Source: Deltaproteobacteria bacterium (GTDB taxonomy: Bacteria > Myxococcota_A > UBA9160 > UBA4427). From it: 64,000 nucleotides of DNA. The notes beneath the pieces are model-generated. The model was given only the letters and a program-made list of their open reading frames with translations, did not search any database and had not been told where the DNA came from. Both the position numbers and the translations under genes were made by a program. Positions 17,663 through 25,720 of the stretch are shown one piece after another; positions within the stretch are counted from its first letter, which is position 1; each line of letters opens with the position of its first letter. The stretch covers positions 3,724-67,723 of the forward strand of contig PBFW01000007.1 of the NCBI GenBank assembly GCA_002719955.1, written 5' to 3'.

Positions 17663-19442
17663 TCATCCCCGCCTCATCGATGGACATGACGTCGCGATAA
17701 CGATCGACTCGCTGGCCGGCGACCCTCGTGTAGGTCTTGATTCCATTCGACTCGCCCTCGAGTGAAAAACCGACACCTTCCCAAAAATTGACAACCTGTG
17801 CATTTTTGCGGGTCGGCCGGTATTCAGACTTCCACCTCACTGAGCCCCATCGCTCCTCCAGGTGAACCAGGCATCGATCCACAAAAGCAAACTCGAGCCT
17901 GCGCCCCAATATTCGGCAGCTCAGCAAAAGGGTATCCACCTCAGCCAGACCGCGGTCTCGACGCGCGATCAGCACGCCCGTGGTTCCCAGGTCACCATAC
18001 CGGTCGCCCACTGACATCGTGAATACCGCTGTGCTGCGATCGCGCATGAACTCTTCGACCTGCCCTTCCGAATATCGCTTTGTCGTCAGGTTGAACTGAT
18101 TCGTCTTCTGCGTCAGCTGCGCAACTCGCGCGCGATCCGCATCAGTGGCTTCCCAGATGCGCAAGGTCTGCTCGAGAGAGCTGAGATAATCGTCGACGCG
18201 GACATGAACTGAACGATCCTCCGAACGTCGCCTTTCCTCCTGATAGAGCGACGCTCTTCTCTTGTCCTCGTCGCTGACACTCAGCGTATCGAAGAGGCCG
18301 TCCTTTTCCAGCAGCTCTGCATATCCATCCAGATCCGGCGGCACCTGGAGCACGGTGACCTGCGGCAACGCCGCACGAACGAGCTGGCATTCTCGCGGGC
18401 TGTCGTCCACGAACACGAAACTGTCGAGGGGCAGATTGAGTTCCGCTGCCATCTCGACAAGATTGCTTGCCTTGTCGTCCCAGTTGACGCGCCAGGCCGC
18501 AAGATGTGATTGCTTGATGGCACAGTCCGCGTGGTTCTGCAGCACGTCCCATACGTCCTCTGGGTTATTCTTGCTGCACAGGGCAATCAGCACGCCACGC
18601 TCCTCCATCGCGAGGACGCTGCGCTGGAAAGCACTGAATGCTGAGTCGGGCCAGTCGCTTTCCCCCAGTCGAATGCCCCCCAAACCCTCTTCGCCGACGA
18701 TCCCTCCCCAAAGCGTGTTGTCACAGTCGAGCACCAGGCATTTCTTGGCCTTGCCCTTGAGAGCACGAATGACTTTCATGATTTCACGGGCATAGAGGTC
18801 GAGAAAGGGGCCTCTGAACGGCGCCATCGACATCCGCCAGAAGCGCTGATCAATCGCCTCGGTCCTGCCCGCAAGCCGAAAGAGACGATCCCAGTCAGCG
18901 ACCACGAATCGGTCACTGTTCGAGGCAGCGTAGTTGTCGATCCATTCGTTGATTCGCCCGATCTCCACTGCGATCGGTTCCTCTGGGATCGTGACCGAGT
19001 CAGCCGACAGGAGCGCCGGCATCATCGTGTTGATGATCACGACAGATGAGGTGTGTTCTCGAACGGCGTCGAACATCTCGTGCAGCCGACCCATTGACTG
19101 CGCCGCATCCCAACCGGCCGTTCCGAAGCTCTCGTCGAGTGTCGCGAGTTCGAACGCCATCACGATGATGTCGGGGGAGTTCTGGCGCAGGTCCGACTCG
19201 GCGTCGAGCGCCTCCTGCAACACGGTGTCATAGCCTCCGAAACGGATGGCCGGTTCGAGCCCTTCACGGAGGATGTGAAACTTCAGGTATGGCTCGACCG
19301 GGTCAATCGCAAAATTTCTCAAGAAATACAGGCTGACCGTGTCCGCGTAGTCGATCCCCGCGGCTTCGACGCGGTCGATTGCCGCTACGAGCGTATCGAT
19401 GCGCCCAAGCGCTTCATCAGGTAACCGAGGGTCATCGTTCAT
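17646..19442 (-). CDS. fkbH: FkbH-like HAD-IIIC glyceryl-ACP synthase
   Basis: A 598-residue three-part protein. Residues ~1-225 form an SGNH-like N-terminal domain. Residues ~230-400 are a HAD-IIIC domain with motif I CLVLDCDNTLWGG (D239-x-D241-x-T243), motif II-type IALCSKNN and FVFVDDSPRE (346-351). The C-terminus is GNAT-like (LTQKTNQFNLTTKRYSE, SCRILGRRLEFAFV). Known FkbH proteins dephosphorylate 1,3-bisphosphoglycerate and load the glyceryl group onto an ACP thiol. The adjacent ACP, overlapping by 17 bases, fits exactly. Here the pair sits in a glycan operon rather than a polyketide cluster, so the glyceryl or derived group may decorate a sugar (inference). Confidence 0.9.
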   Translation of the reverse strand: MNDDPRLPDEALGRIDTLVAAIDRVEAAGIDYADTVSLYFLRNFAIDPVEPYLKFHILREGLEPAIRFGGYDTVLQEALDAESDLRQNSPDIIVMAFELATLDESFGTAGWDAAQSMGRLHEMFDAVREHTSSVVIINTMMPALLSADSVTIPEEPIAVEIGRINEWIDNYAASNSDRFVVADWDRLFRLAGRTEAIDQRFWRMSMAPFRGPFLDLYAREIMKVIRALKGKAKKCLVLDCDNTLWGGIVGEEGLGGIRLGESDWPDSAFSAFQRSVLAMEERGVLIALCSKNNPEDVWDVLQNHADCAIKQSHLAAWRVNWDDKASNLVEMAAELNLPLDSFVFVDDSPRECQLVRAALPQVTVLQVPPDLDGYAELLEKDGLFDTLSVSDEDKRRASLYQEERRRSEDRSVHVRVDDYLSSLEQTLRIWEATDADRARVAQLTQKTNQFNLTTKRYSEGQVEEFMRDRSTAVFTMSVGDRYGDLGTTGVLIARRDRGLAEVDTLLLSCRILGRRLEFAFVDRCLVHLEERWGSVRWKSEYRPTRKNAQVVNFWEGVGFSLEGESNGIKTYTRVAGQRVDRYRDVMSIDEAGMNAGSH

Positions 19443-19451
19443 GCCCGCAAG

Positions 19452-19862
19452 TCACTCTTGTTCGAGAATTTCGATTAACCCAAGTCCTTTTGCCGCATAG
19501 AAAGCGACAGATCGGCCGCCGAACAACACAGCGGGCTTGGGAGCAGCCACTCTGAATAACCTGATACCCACAGCCCGAAGCTGCTCGATCGCGGCCTGAA
19601 TATCATCCGCTACATAGCACAGGTGGTAGACCATCTCCGAGTGATCCGCCAAATAAGTGTCGAGCGGGCCAGGGCCGTCCGTCGGGTAAACGACCTCAAT
19701 GGCTGGCATCGCTTCGTGTTCACACCAGATCAAATTGACATTTTGCAGCGAATCAAGCACTGGTTCGCCGAGCGCGTATCCCAGACCTGCTAACACACGA
19801 CAGCTCTTATCCGCGCTGCGGGTGGCCAACCCGAAATGGTGAAATTCGAGGTCCATGGTCAT
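19452..19862 (-). CDS. VOC-superfamily metalloenzyme (glyoxalase/epimerase-like)
   Basis: A 136-residue single VOC module. Putative metal ligands are His in FHHFGLATRS, Glu in AIEVVYPTDG, His in MVYHLCYVAD and Glu in LGLIEILEQE, spaced as in methylmalonyl-CoA epimerase and glyoxalase I. It lies 9 bases upstream of fkbH and 5 bases downstream of a methyltransferase. The reaction is unknown; epimerisation or isomerisation of an ACP-bound or sugar-bound C3 unit would fit the neighbourhood (inference). Confidence 0.8.
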   Translation of the reverse strand: MTMDLEFHHFGLATRSADKSCRVLAGLGYALGEPVLDSLQNVNLIWCEHEAMPAIEVVYPTDGPGPLDTYLADHSEMVYHLCYVADDIQAAIEQLRAVGIRLFRVAAPKPAVLFGGRSVAFYAAKGLGLIEILEQE

Positions 19863-19867
19863 GGCAG

Positions 19868-20773
19868 CTACTGACCGAGCACGAGAGCCACGTTGATGGG
19901 CAAGCGCTGCTCGAGCGATTCCTCCGTCGTCTGTCCCGGATAGGGAATCAAGCGCGACTCACGAACGGATAATCCCGCTCGTGCCACGAGATTTTCGAGG
20001 ACCTCGGGGGATCTGAAGAGTTGGATATGATCGATCGCTGGCGCATTGATCGGCGTGGTGACGAATATGAACGCATCATCCGCCGCCAGCCGACCAATTC
20101 GTTCGAGAAAAAGCAAAGGCTCTTCGACGTGTTCAAGGACCTCCCCCATGACGATCGCATCGTAGCGGTCGTGTCGAAGATCACCCTCGAGCATGTCGCA
20201 GCAATATATCTCATAGCGAACATCGTCCGGGACATCGCGTGACTGCAGCAACGCAGTTGTCATTTCCACACTCGTGGGGCTCAGGTCTACTCCTTCGAAA
20301 AACCCATAACGCGACCGGTTCATCGCCGTCGACATGTACACGCCATGACCCGGACCGATTTCAAGATATCTACCCTCGCGATCCGTTGGTATGGAGTTCG
20401 CAAAATAGCGATGCATCTCCCGATGATTCGGCCAGAGCCACGCAGTGATCGCGAGCCCGTGCATGTATTTACGCATGTAGGCGTCGTCGAAATACACGGC
20501 ATCGGCCACCTCGGCGAAAGTCGAGTAGCGATATCGTTTATGGCGCTGGAAAAACATCTGCTCGCGCAACGTATCTCTGACGATGATGTCATAGCACTCT
20601 GCCAGATACGCGACATCCAGCGACTTCCGATCGCAGAACTGAAGATACTCACCCAGGTCATCGAGTTCCTCGGGCGTTATATCGTCCAGCGACGATTTGA
20701 GAAAATTGGATTGTAATGGATTGATCCGAACGATCTCGCTCAACAATGCGTCAATTACGGAATGGGCCGTCAT
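19868..20773 (-). CDS. Class I SAM-dependent methyltransferase
   Basis: A 301-residue protein with an all-alpha N-terminal region of about 130 residues and then a SAM-binding Rossmann domain: YLEIGPGHGVYMSTAMNRSR (motif I), FFEGVDLSPTSVEMT (motif II) and YDAIVMGEVLEHVEEPLLFL. The extended N-terminus (DLGEYLQFCDRKSLDVAYLA) is uncommon for the family and may bind an ACP or another carrier. It is the gene just upstream of VOC, FkbH and ACP in the operon, so it could methylate the carrier-bound glyceryl unit or the sugar that receives it (inference). Confidence 0.82.
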   Translation of the reverse strand: MTAHSVIDALLSEIVRINPLQSNFLKSSLDDITPEELDDLGEYLQFCDRKSLDVAYLAECYDIIVRDTLREQMFFQRHKRYRYSTFAEVADAVYFDDAYMRKYMHGLAITAWLWPNHREMHRYFANSIPTDREGRYLEIGPGHGVYMSTAMNRSRYGFFEGVDLSPTSVEMTTALLQSRDVPDDVRYEIYCCDMLEGDLRHDRYDAIVMGEVLEHVEEPLLFLERIGRLAADDAFIFVTTPINAPAIDHIQLFRSPEVLENLVARAGLSVRESRLIPYPGQTTEESLEQRLPINVALVLGQ

Positions 20774-20784
20774 CGATTTGGCGC

Positions 20785-21372
20785 CTAAGTAATGCTGTGC
20801 ATGCGTGCGACACGAGCGGGATTGCCAACGAGTGTCGTCCCGGGACCGTATTCTCCGCTCACGACACTATTCGGGCTGACGGTACACCCGTCCCCGAGTC
20901 GGGTGCCGCCGACCAGCACAGCGCCCGCTCCAATCCAGACCCCCTGCCCGATTTCCACCGGCTCGTGGATCCTTTTTGGCAGGACACTAAAGCGACTGTC
21001 ATCGCCCACCACACCCGACTGAGTCATAATCATCGCGCCAGGACCCAGATGCGTGTAGTCACCGATCACGATTCTACCCGCGCCGTAGAGTACGCAATTC
21101 GGTCCGATGACGACATAATGACCAAGCGCGATGGCGCCCCCGTAGCCACACCAGCTCTTGCCCCCGCAATGCAACAGGCTTCGTCGCTGCAGCGTCACAC
21201 CCCGCCCCAGCGTCAGTCGTGTCGGTGTCTTCACTTTCACACCCGGTTCACAACGAAACTGTCGTGCTCCAATCTTCGCCAGCCACGGCGGCAACACTTC
21301 GAGAACTCGATTGAACGCACGTGCGCCGCGACCAATCGGAAGACTCGTGGCCGGTGGATTCTCATCTGTCAT
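20785..21372 (-). CDS. Hexapeptide-repeat (LbH) acyltransferase
   Basis: A 195-residue left-handed beta-helix acyltransferase. Repeats of [LIV]-G-x4 type run through IALGHYVVIGPNCVLYGAGR, IVIGDYTHLGPGAMIMTQSG and VEIGQGVWIGAGAVLVGGTR, ending in the usual VVSGEYGPGTTLVGNPARV. It resembles the WcaF/NodL/maltose-acetyltransferase group, which O-acetylates sugars from acetyl-CoA. In this operon it could instead use the ACP-bound acyl unit. Position: 11 bases upstream of the methyltransferase gene in the ten-gene operon. Confidence 0.87.
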   Translation of the reverse strand: MTDENPPATSLPIGRGARAFNRVLEVLPPWLAKIGARQFRCEPGVKVKTPTRLTLGRGVTLQRRSLLHCGGKSWCGYGGAIALGHYVVIGPNCVLYGAGRIVIGDYTHLGPGAMIMTQSGVVGDDSRFSVLPKRIHEPVEIGQGVWIGAGAVLVGGTRLGDGCTVSPNSVVSGEYGPGTTLVGNPARVARMHSIT

Positions 21373-21437
21373 TGGATTCTGGATATCAGGTCCATTCGAA
21401 TGGGGTCACTGGATTGTAAAACACTTCTGCCGAGCAT

Positions 21438-22382
21438 TCAGCGAAAGCGCCGGTACAGCCGCTCGGCGGCCTGAAATAGCCGGTAGGACGGACGCAGAGG
21501 CAGCACATAGGTTCGATGCTCCCTCGTTTCGGCGCCCCACTTTTCCTTGTACCAGACCAGAGAGGGTTGCCCGGGTGGTGAGGACATCAGGTTGAAAGAA
21601 CTGCACCCCTGCGCCTGCGCCCATTCGATCCCTTCGTGAATCAACAAGGCCGAGGGCTGAAGGTGCCGGAACTCCAGGCGGATGCCGCCGTGCAGGTAGC
21701 TGGCCACCGCTCCGTGACGCACGATGACCGTAAAGCCGGAAATCTTCTCATCGAACTTCGCCAACATAACACGAATATCTGATCTCTGACGCGCAAGAGC
21801 AACGAGCTTCTCGAAATAAGTCGCGTTGTATCGCATGGTGCCGCGACGGCGCTTCAAAGTCTCCTTGTAGATGGCGAAGACTGCGGCCGCATCCTCATCA
21901 CTGCTGGCATCCATCACCTCCAACTTGGATCGATGCCCTTTCTGGACATCGCGGCGATGATTGCCCGACACATTGTCGAGCGACCACGATGGCAGATCGA
22001 CGATCGCGGTCTCAGGCGTCGCCTCGTAGGCGAGTTCGAACTCCCCGACGTCCACGAAGCCGCTCACCGGAATTCGAATGGCGACGGGAGACATCTCACC
22101 ACCCCGTGACCGCCAATGCTCGATCGTCGGCGCATCGGGACCAATGCCACCGACGAGTCCGCCGGCGGGAAATCCCAGGTAACCGATTCGAAAGGGCCCC
22201 GCCTTGAAAGAGGACAGGGCAGCCCCGCAGCCCGTATCCTCATCCCAGAGATAGTCCGTTTTGACGTCAAAGCTCGCCTCGAGCAGCTTGATCCAGTCAC
22301 TGCTGTGAAATAACAGATGACATCGCGCGCATTGGGCCGACCACTCAGCAGGTGGCGTCGAACTGACGATCGGGTCAGGCAT
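21438..22382 (-). CDS. FemAB/BioF2-like GNAT acyltransferase
   Basis: I choose ATG 22382 (MPDPIVSSTP), giving 314 residues; it overlaps the preceding glycosyltransferase by 8 bases, and upstream sequence in the frame is not protein-like. The protein has the doubled GNAT fold of the FemAB/Acetyltransf_6 group: HSSDWIKLLEASF, a middle VSGNHRRDVQKGHRSKLEV, and MLAKFDEKISGFTVIVRHGA with LLIHEGIEWAQAQGCSSFN and FKEKW-like WYKEKWGAET at the end. Members transfer amino acids or acyl groups to sugars, peptidoglycan or EPS. It likely decorates the glycan made by this operon. Confidence 0.8.
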   Translation of the reverse strand: MPDPIVSSTPPAEWSAQCARCHLLFHSSDWIKLLEASFDVKTDYLWDEDTGCGAALSSFKAGPFRIGYLGFPAGGLVGGIGPDAPTIEHWRSRGGEMSPVAIRIPVSGFVDVGEFELAYEATPETAIVDLPSWSLDNVSGNHRRDVQKGHRSKLEVMDASSDEDAAAVFAIYKETLKRRRGTMRYNATYFEKLVALARQRSDIRVMLAKFDEKISGFTVIVRHGAVASYLHGGIRLEFRHLQPSALLIHEGIEWAQAQGCSSFNLMSSPPGQPSLVWYKEKWGAETREHRTYVLPLRPSYRLFQAAERLYRRFR

Positions 22383-23514
22383 GGATCGCCTGCCTCGTCT
22401 GGCGGGCGAATTCTTCCGCGGCAACTGCAATATCAAAATCGACTGCCGCGGCCTTGAGCCCGGACCTATATCGACCTGGGGCGTCTGCCAGCGCGCGACG
22501 TATCGCATTCGCCATTTCGTGCGCGCTGACCCCCTGTGCCAAGACACCGACAGCGTACTTGTCGAATAATATCGGAAGATCCCCGACGGGTGTCGCGACG
22601 ATCGGCGTACCCAGCTGAACGGCGTCCGAGAAGATGACCGGCACACTTTCGATTCGCGAAGGGAGCAAGAGAAAATCTGACCAGCCGATCAGATCCGCAG
22701 CACCTTGCTTGTCGAGATAGCCTCCCGTTTCAACGGGCCTGCCCTGATCTCGAAGCTCTTCTGCCCCTCGCTCGATCGAATCTTGGAGGGGGCCTCCGCC
22801 GAAAATACGAACTGCAGATATCTTCGACCAGTCGTCCGTCGACAACTGGCCAAGGGACTCGAGCAGCAGGTCGCTCCCCTTGTTCACGTGCCATCGACCG
22901 AGATACGCGAGTTTATAGGGCGCACCAACGGATTTCTCGTTCGACGCCGGTGGGGGTAGCCGCCTCGAACTTGCCAGAAATCCACAGTCTCGTCCCGAGA
23001 GATCTTCCACCTCTTTCGCCAGTTTCATGCCGTCAGCGAAACACGCGTCGGCCGCACGCAGGACGCTACGCAACTTCGAACGCAACAAGGGCAGCCGACC
23101 CAGACTCCAGATATCACTCCCGAGAGCCCAGACCGCATAACGAGTCTTGGCATCGCGCCCCACACTTTGCGCCCAACCGCCGGACGGCAATGCCCATAGC
23201 GAGAACAGGTAGTCGGGCTGAGTCGTATCGACGACTCTCTGCACAGCCGCCTTGCCAACTCGCATCGTCTTAAGAATTGCCGGCCAGTCCCCGGGATAAA
23301 GCGGTCGCAGCAACGACAGGGGTGTCCGCGGCACGGCGAATCGTACCACTTCGACGTCTCCATCACGCGATGTCGAATCTGTGGATGCCGCCGCCACGAC
23401 GGTCACCCGAGCGTGGCGTGCGAGCTGCCGTGCAAAGTCCGCAACGAAACTTCCGGCAGCCTCACGCCCCGGTTCGCCATCTGGGAAAGACGTCGTGATC
23501 AACACGATATGCAT
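22375..23514 (-). CDS. GT4-family glycosyltransferase
   Basis: A 379-residue GT-B enzyme starting MHIVLITTSFPDGEPG, with LAYLGRWHVNKGSDLLLESL and LLLPSRIESVPVIFSDAVQL in the donor-binding half. The second Glu of the usual E-x7-E motif is an Asp here. It sits between a methyltransferase (3-base gap upstream) and the FemAB-like gene (8-base overlap downstream). Donor and acceptor cannot be deduced. Confidence 0.9.
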   Translation of the reverse strand: MHIVLITTSFPDGEPGREAAGSFVADFARQLARHARVTVVAAASTDSTSRDGDVEVVRFAVPRTPLSLLRPLYPGDWPAILKTMRVGKAAVQRVVDTTQPDYLFSLWALPSGGWAQSVGRDAKTRYAVWALGSDIWSLGRLPLLRSKLRSVLRAADACFADGMKLAKEVEDLSGRDCGFLASSRRLPPPASNEKSVGAPYKLAYLGRWHVNKGSDLLLESLGQLSTDDWSKISAVRIFGGGPLQDSIERGAEELRDQGRPVETGGYLDKQGAADLIGWSDFLLLPSRIESVPVIFSDAVQLGTPIVATPVGDLPILFDKYAVGVLAQGVSAHEMANAIRRALADAPGRYRSGLKAAAVDFDIAVAAEEFARQTRQAIHA

Positions 23515-23517
23515 GAG

Positions 23518-24225
23518 CTAGGCCTTCACCCAGGTCATCCGGTAGGCGTAGGGCATCATATCGTCGCCATGGCTCAGGACCGCAACCAGCCACGCCAGAC
23601 AATTCAGGATCAACACTGCAAAGGGCAGCGCTACAACGGTCAACGCCATGGGATTACGCCCAGACATCCAGTTCAGCACCGTCTTGCTCATCGCAATATT
23701 CGCATTGAGCGCTGCGGTTTCAGCCGGATGACCAAGGGGCTGCTGCGAGACGATCCTGAATCCGAGTAATTTCGCCGCCTGATGTAGACCGTGCCGGGTC
23801 CAGCGGTGAAAATCCAGCGGGACATCGTGAATTGGATACAGAAATGGGACCTGGAGCGTAAGCGTGCCCTGCCTTTTCAAGACGCGATGGATTTCCGCCA
23901 GGCAACGACCTGGTTCAGGTATATGTTCGAGCACATCTAATAAGAGAACATGATCGACGGACTCGTCGCCCAGCGACAAGGCCTGTGCGTCGGCGTACAA
24001 GTCAGGACGGGTGCGATACCACTCTGTTGCCGTCGGCCGATAATCGACGCCGATATACGTGGTCCCAGCCGGCAGAAATTCTCGCGACTTGGCATCGGCA
24101 CATCCGATGTCCACGACGATCCCAGCAAGATCCGCGCAGCTCGCTTCGAGAAATGCCCCATCGCGAAAAAAGGCGAACCACTGAGGATGGAGCGGCGTAT
24201 TCCTTAGCTTGTATAGCAGCGCCAT
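23518..24225 (-). CDS. Class I methyltransferase with C-terminal membrane segments
   Basis: A 235-residue methyltransferase: GIVVDIGCADAKSREFLP (motif I), YIGVDYRPTATEWY (motif II) and VDHVLLLDVLEHIPEPGRCL. After the catalytic domain a hydrophobic stretch (LTVVALPFAVLILNCLAWLV, about residues 197-216) would anchor it in the inner membrane. That suits a lipid-linked sugar substrate. Its start codon overlaps the stop of the GT2 gene by one base (TAATG). Confidence 0.83.
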   Translation of the reverse strand: MALLYKLRNTPLHPQWFAFFRDGAFLEASCADLAGIVVDIGCADAKSREFLPAGTTYIGVDYRPTATEWYRTRPDLYADAQALSLGDESVDHVLLLDVLEHIPEPGRCLAEIHRVLKRQGTLTLQVPFLYPIHDVPLDFHRWTRHGLHQAAKLLGFRIVSQQPLGHPAETAALNANIAMSKTVLNWMSGRNPMALTVVALPFAVLILNCLAWLVAVLSHGDDMMPYAYRMTWVKA

Positions 24226-25097
24226 TATCCAGACTTACTGTAGGTCAGAGCCGTAATCTGCTCGGAAATGAGGCCAATCAGGAAGACAATGACCGATGCG
24301 CTAAGGAGCAACGCGCTCATATTCGTAAAGCGACCCAACGACACAAAGGTGTATCCGTACCAGCCCAGACCGGTCACCATGAAAAAGGCGCTGGTCGGCA
24401 AGAAAATCTTGAGTGGCGCATAGAGCGTCGCGACCTTGAAGATGATCAATAGAAATCGAATTCCATCACGAAGGGGCCGTATGTGGCTCTTACCTTCTCG
24501 TTGATCGACGTTGACCGTCTCGAAACGAACAGGATGGCCGGAGCGCATAAATGCCATCGTAATCGTGGTCGGATAAGAGAATCCGTTTGGCAGCAGATAC
24601 AAGAAATCTTTGAAGACCTTCGCTCGCGCGACGCGAAAACCAGATGTCAGGTCGAGAATACGACTGCCAGTGAGTCGCGATGCGAGTTTGTTGTAGAAAC
24701 CGTTCGCTAAGAGCCTGCCGAAACTGGCGTGAGATCCTGGATCTCTGGCACCAACGACCATCCCGTAACCTTCGTCAAGCTTGGCGAGCAACTTGCGGAA
24801 CTCGCGCGGATCGTGCTGGCCATCACCGTCCATCAGCGCCAGGATGTCTCCCCGCGCTGCACGCGCCCCATTCTTCACGGCGGCGCCATTGCCCAAGCTC
24901 TCACGGTGCTTCACCACGACCGCGCCCGCATTCCCGGCAACCTCGGCGGTTTCATCCGTCGATCCGTCATCGACGACGATCACCTCCGCATTCGGGAATT
25001 CCGCGCGCGCACGCGCGACGAGACCACCGATGGCGGCAGCTTCATTCTTGGCCGGAATGACGATGGACAAGCTGTCCGTTCCAGGCTCTCGACTCAT
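24225..25097 (-). CDS. GT2 dolichyl-phosphate-mannose-synthase-like glycosyltransferase
   Basis: A 290-residue GT-A enzyme and the first gene of the ten-gene minus-strand operon. The catalytic domain shows SLSIVIPAKNEAAAIGGLVA, VIVVDDGSTDETAEVA and ILALMDGDGQHDPREFRKLL, with DGDGQHD as the metal-binding DxD. ILDLTSGFRVARAKVF and GFSYPTTITMAF are typical of DPM1/ArnC-like enzymes. Two C-terminal membrane helices follow (about 225-245 and 255-280). Such enzymes transfer one sugar to polyprenyl phosphate, giving a donor for membrane GT-C enzymes. Both an STT3-type enzyme (25721) and another GT-C (41071) are nearby. Confidence 0.9.
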   Translation of the reverse strand: MSREPGTDSLSIVIPAKNEAAAIGGLVARARAEFPNAEVIVVDDGSTDETAEVAGNAGAVVVKHRESLGNGAAVKNGARAARGDILALMDGDGQHDPREFRKLLAKLDEGYGMVVGARDPGSHASFGRLLANGFYNKLASRLTGSRILDLTSGFRVARAKVFKDFLYLLPNGFSYPTTITMAFMRSGHPVRFETVNVDQREGKSHIRPLRDGIRFLLIIFKVATLYAPLKIFLPTSAFFMVTGLGWYGYTFVSLGRFTNMSALLLSASVIVFLIGLISEQITALTYSKSG

Positions 25098-25720
25098 CGT
25101 TCCTCCACCTCTGAGACCTTTGGGGCGCGTTCACGAACCATTGGATCCTCGAGCGCCCGAGTGGATTCCCGCAAGCCTTCGAACTCACGCCTCCGGGTGA
25201 TCGCTTTCAACGGGATCGAAGGCGCCGCCAGCGTAGCATCATCTGATGCCCTCCCTGGATACGGGCGCTACGAGAAGTCTTCTCATCAACCCCTCGGTCG
25301 CCAGAAGACTGAGCCGTTTTGGGGCCCTCTTCCGGCGGATATGATTGGTGGACTCACAAAGCGCAGCAGATCTTGTGACAAACCGATCCTCGTGCTCTTC
25401 GAGGGGGAGCTTCCGGAACGCGGTTCCGAACATGAACGGATTCCCGGCTTGGGAGATGTCCGGAGGAAGATCGAAGCCTTGGGACGAGGGGACAAGGGGT
25501 TCGAGCCGCACGACGTGCTGGGAGATCAGATACCTTCCGAGTGAGATCAGACTCGCCGATGAGCTGCAGCCGACTCGATTGACCGGTCGCCATGCATCTG
25601 GCCGGAGCTTGAAAAGGGGAAGGGCTCAGAATGACGGAATCCCTGCTATCGGTGATGCTGTAATCGCGGCCTGTCTTGCCTAACCGCGGGCTGTGTTTCC
25701 GCGGGCTACGGAGTTGATCA
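25098..25720. other. Divergent intergenic region with one unassigned minus-strand frame
   Basis: The gap lies between the divergent GT2 operon and the STT3 gene and should hold both promoters. On the minus strand a frame from about 25630 to 25239 reads fairly protein-like (for example LRPDAWRPVNRV and ISLGRYLISQHVVRLEPLVP), but it has no ATG, no ribosome-binding site before its GTG at 25511, and no family I recognise. It may be a gene remnant. I see no clear terminator or repeat. Confidence 0.35.

Noticed and set aside
25239-25511. Small minus-strand gene between the GT2 and STT3 genes
   Set aside because: It reads plausibly but starts at an unsupported GTG, has no ribosome-binding site and no family resemblance; not strong enough to call.
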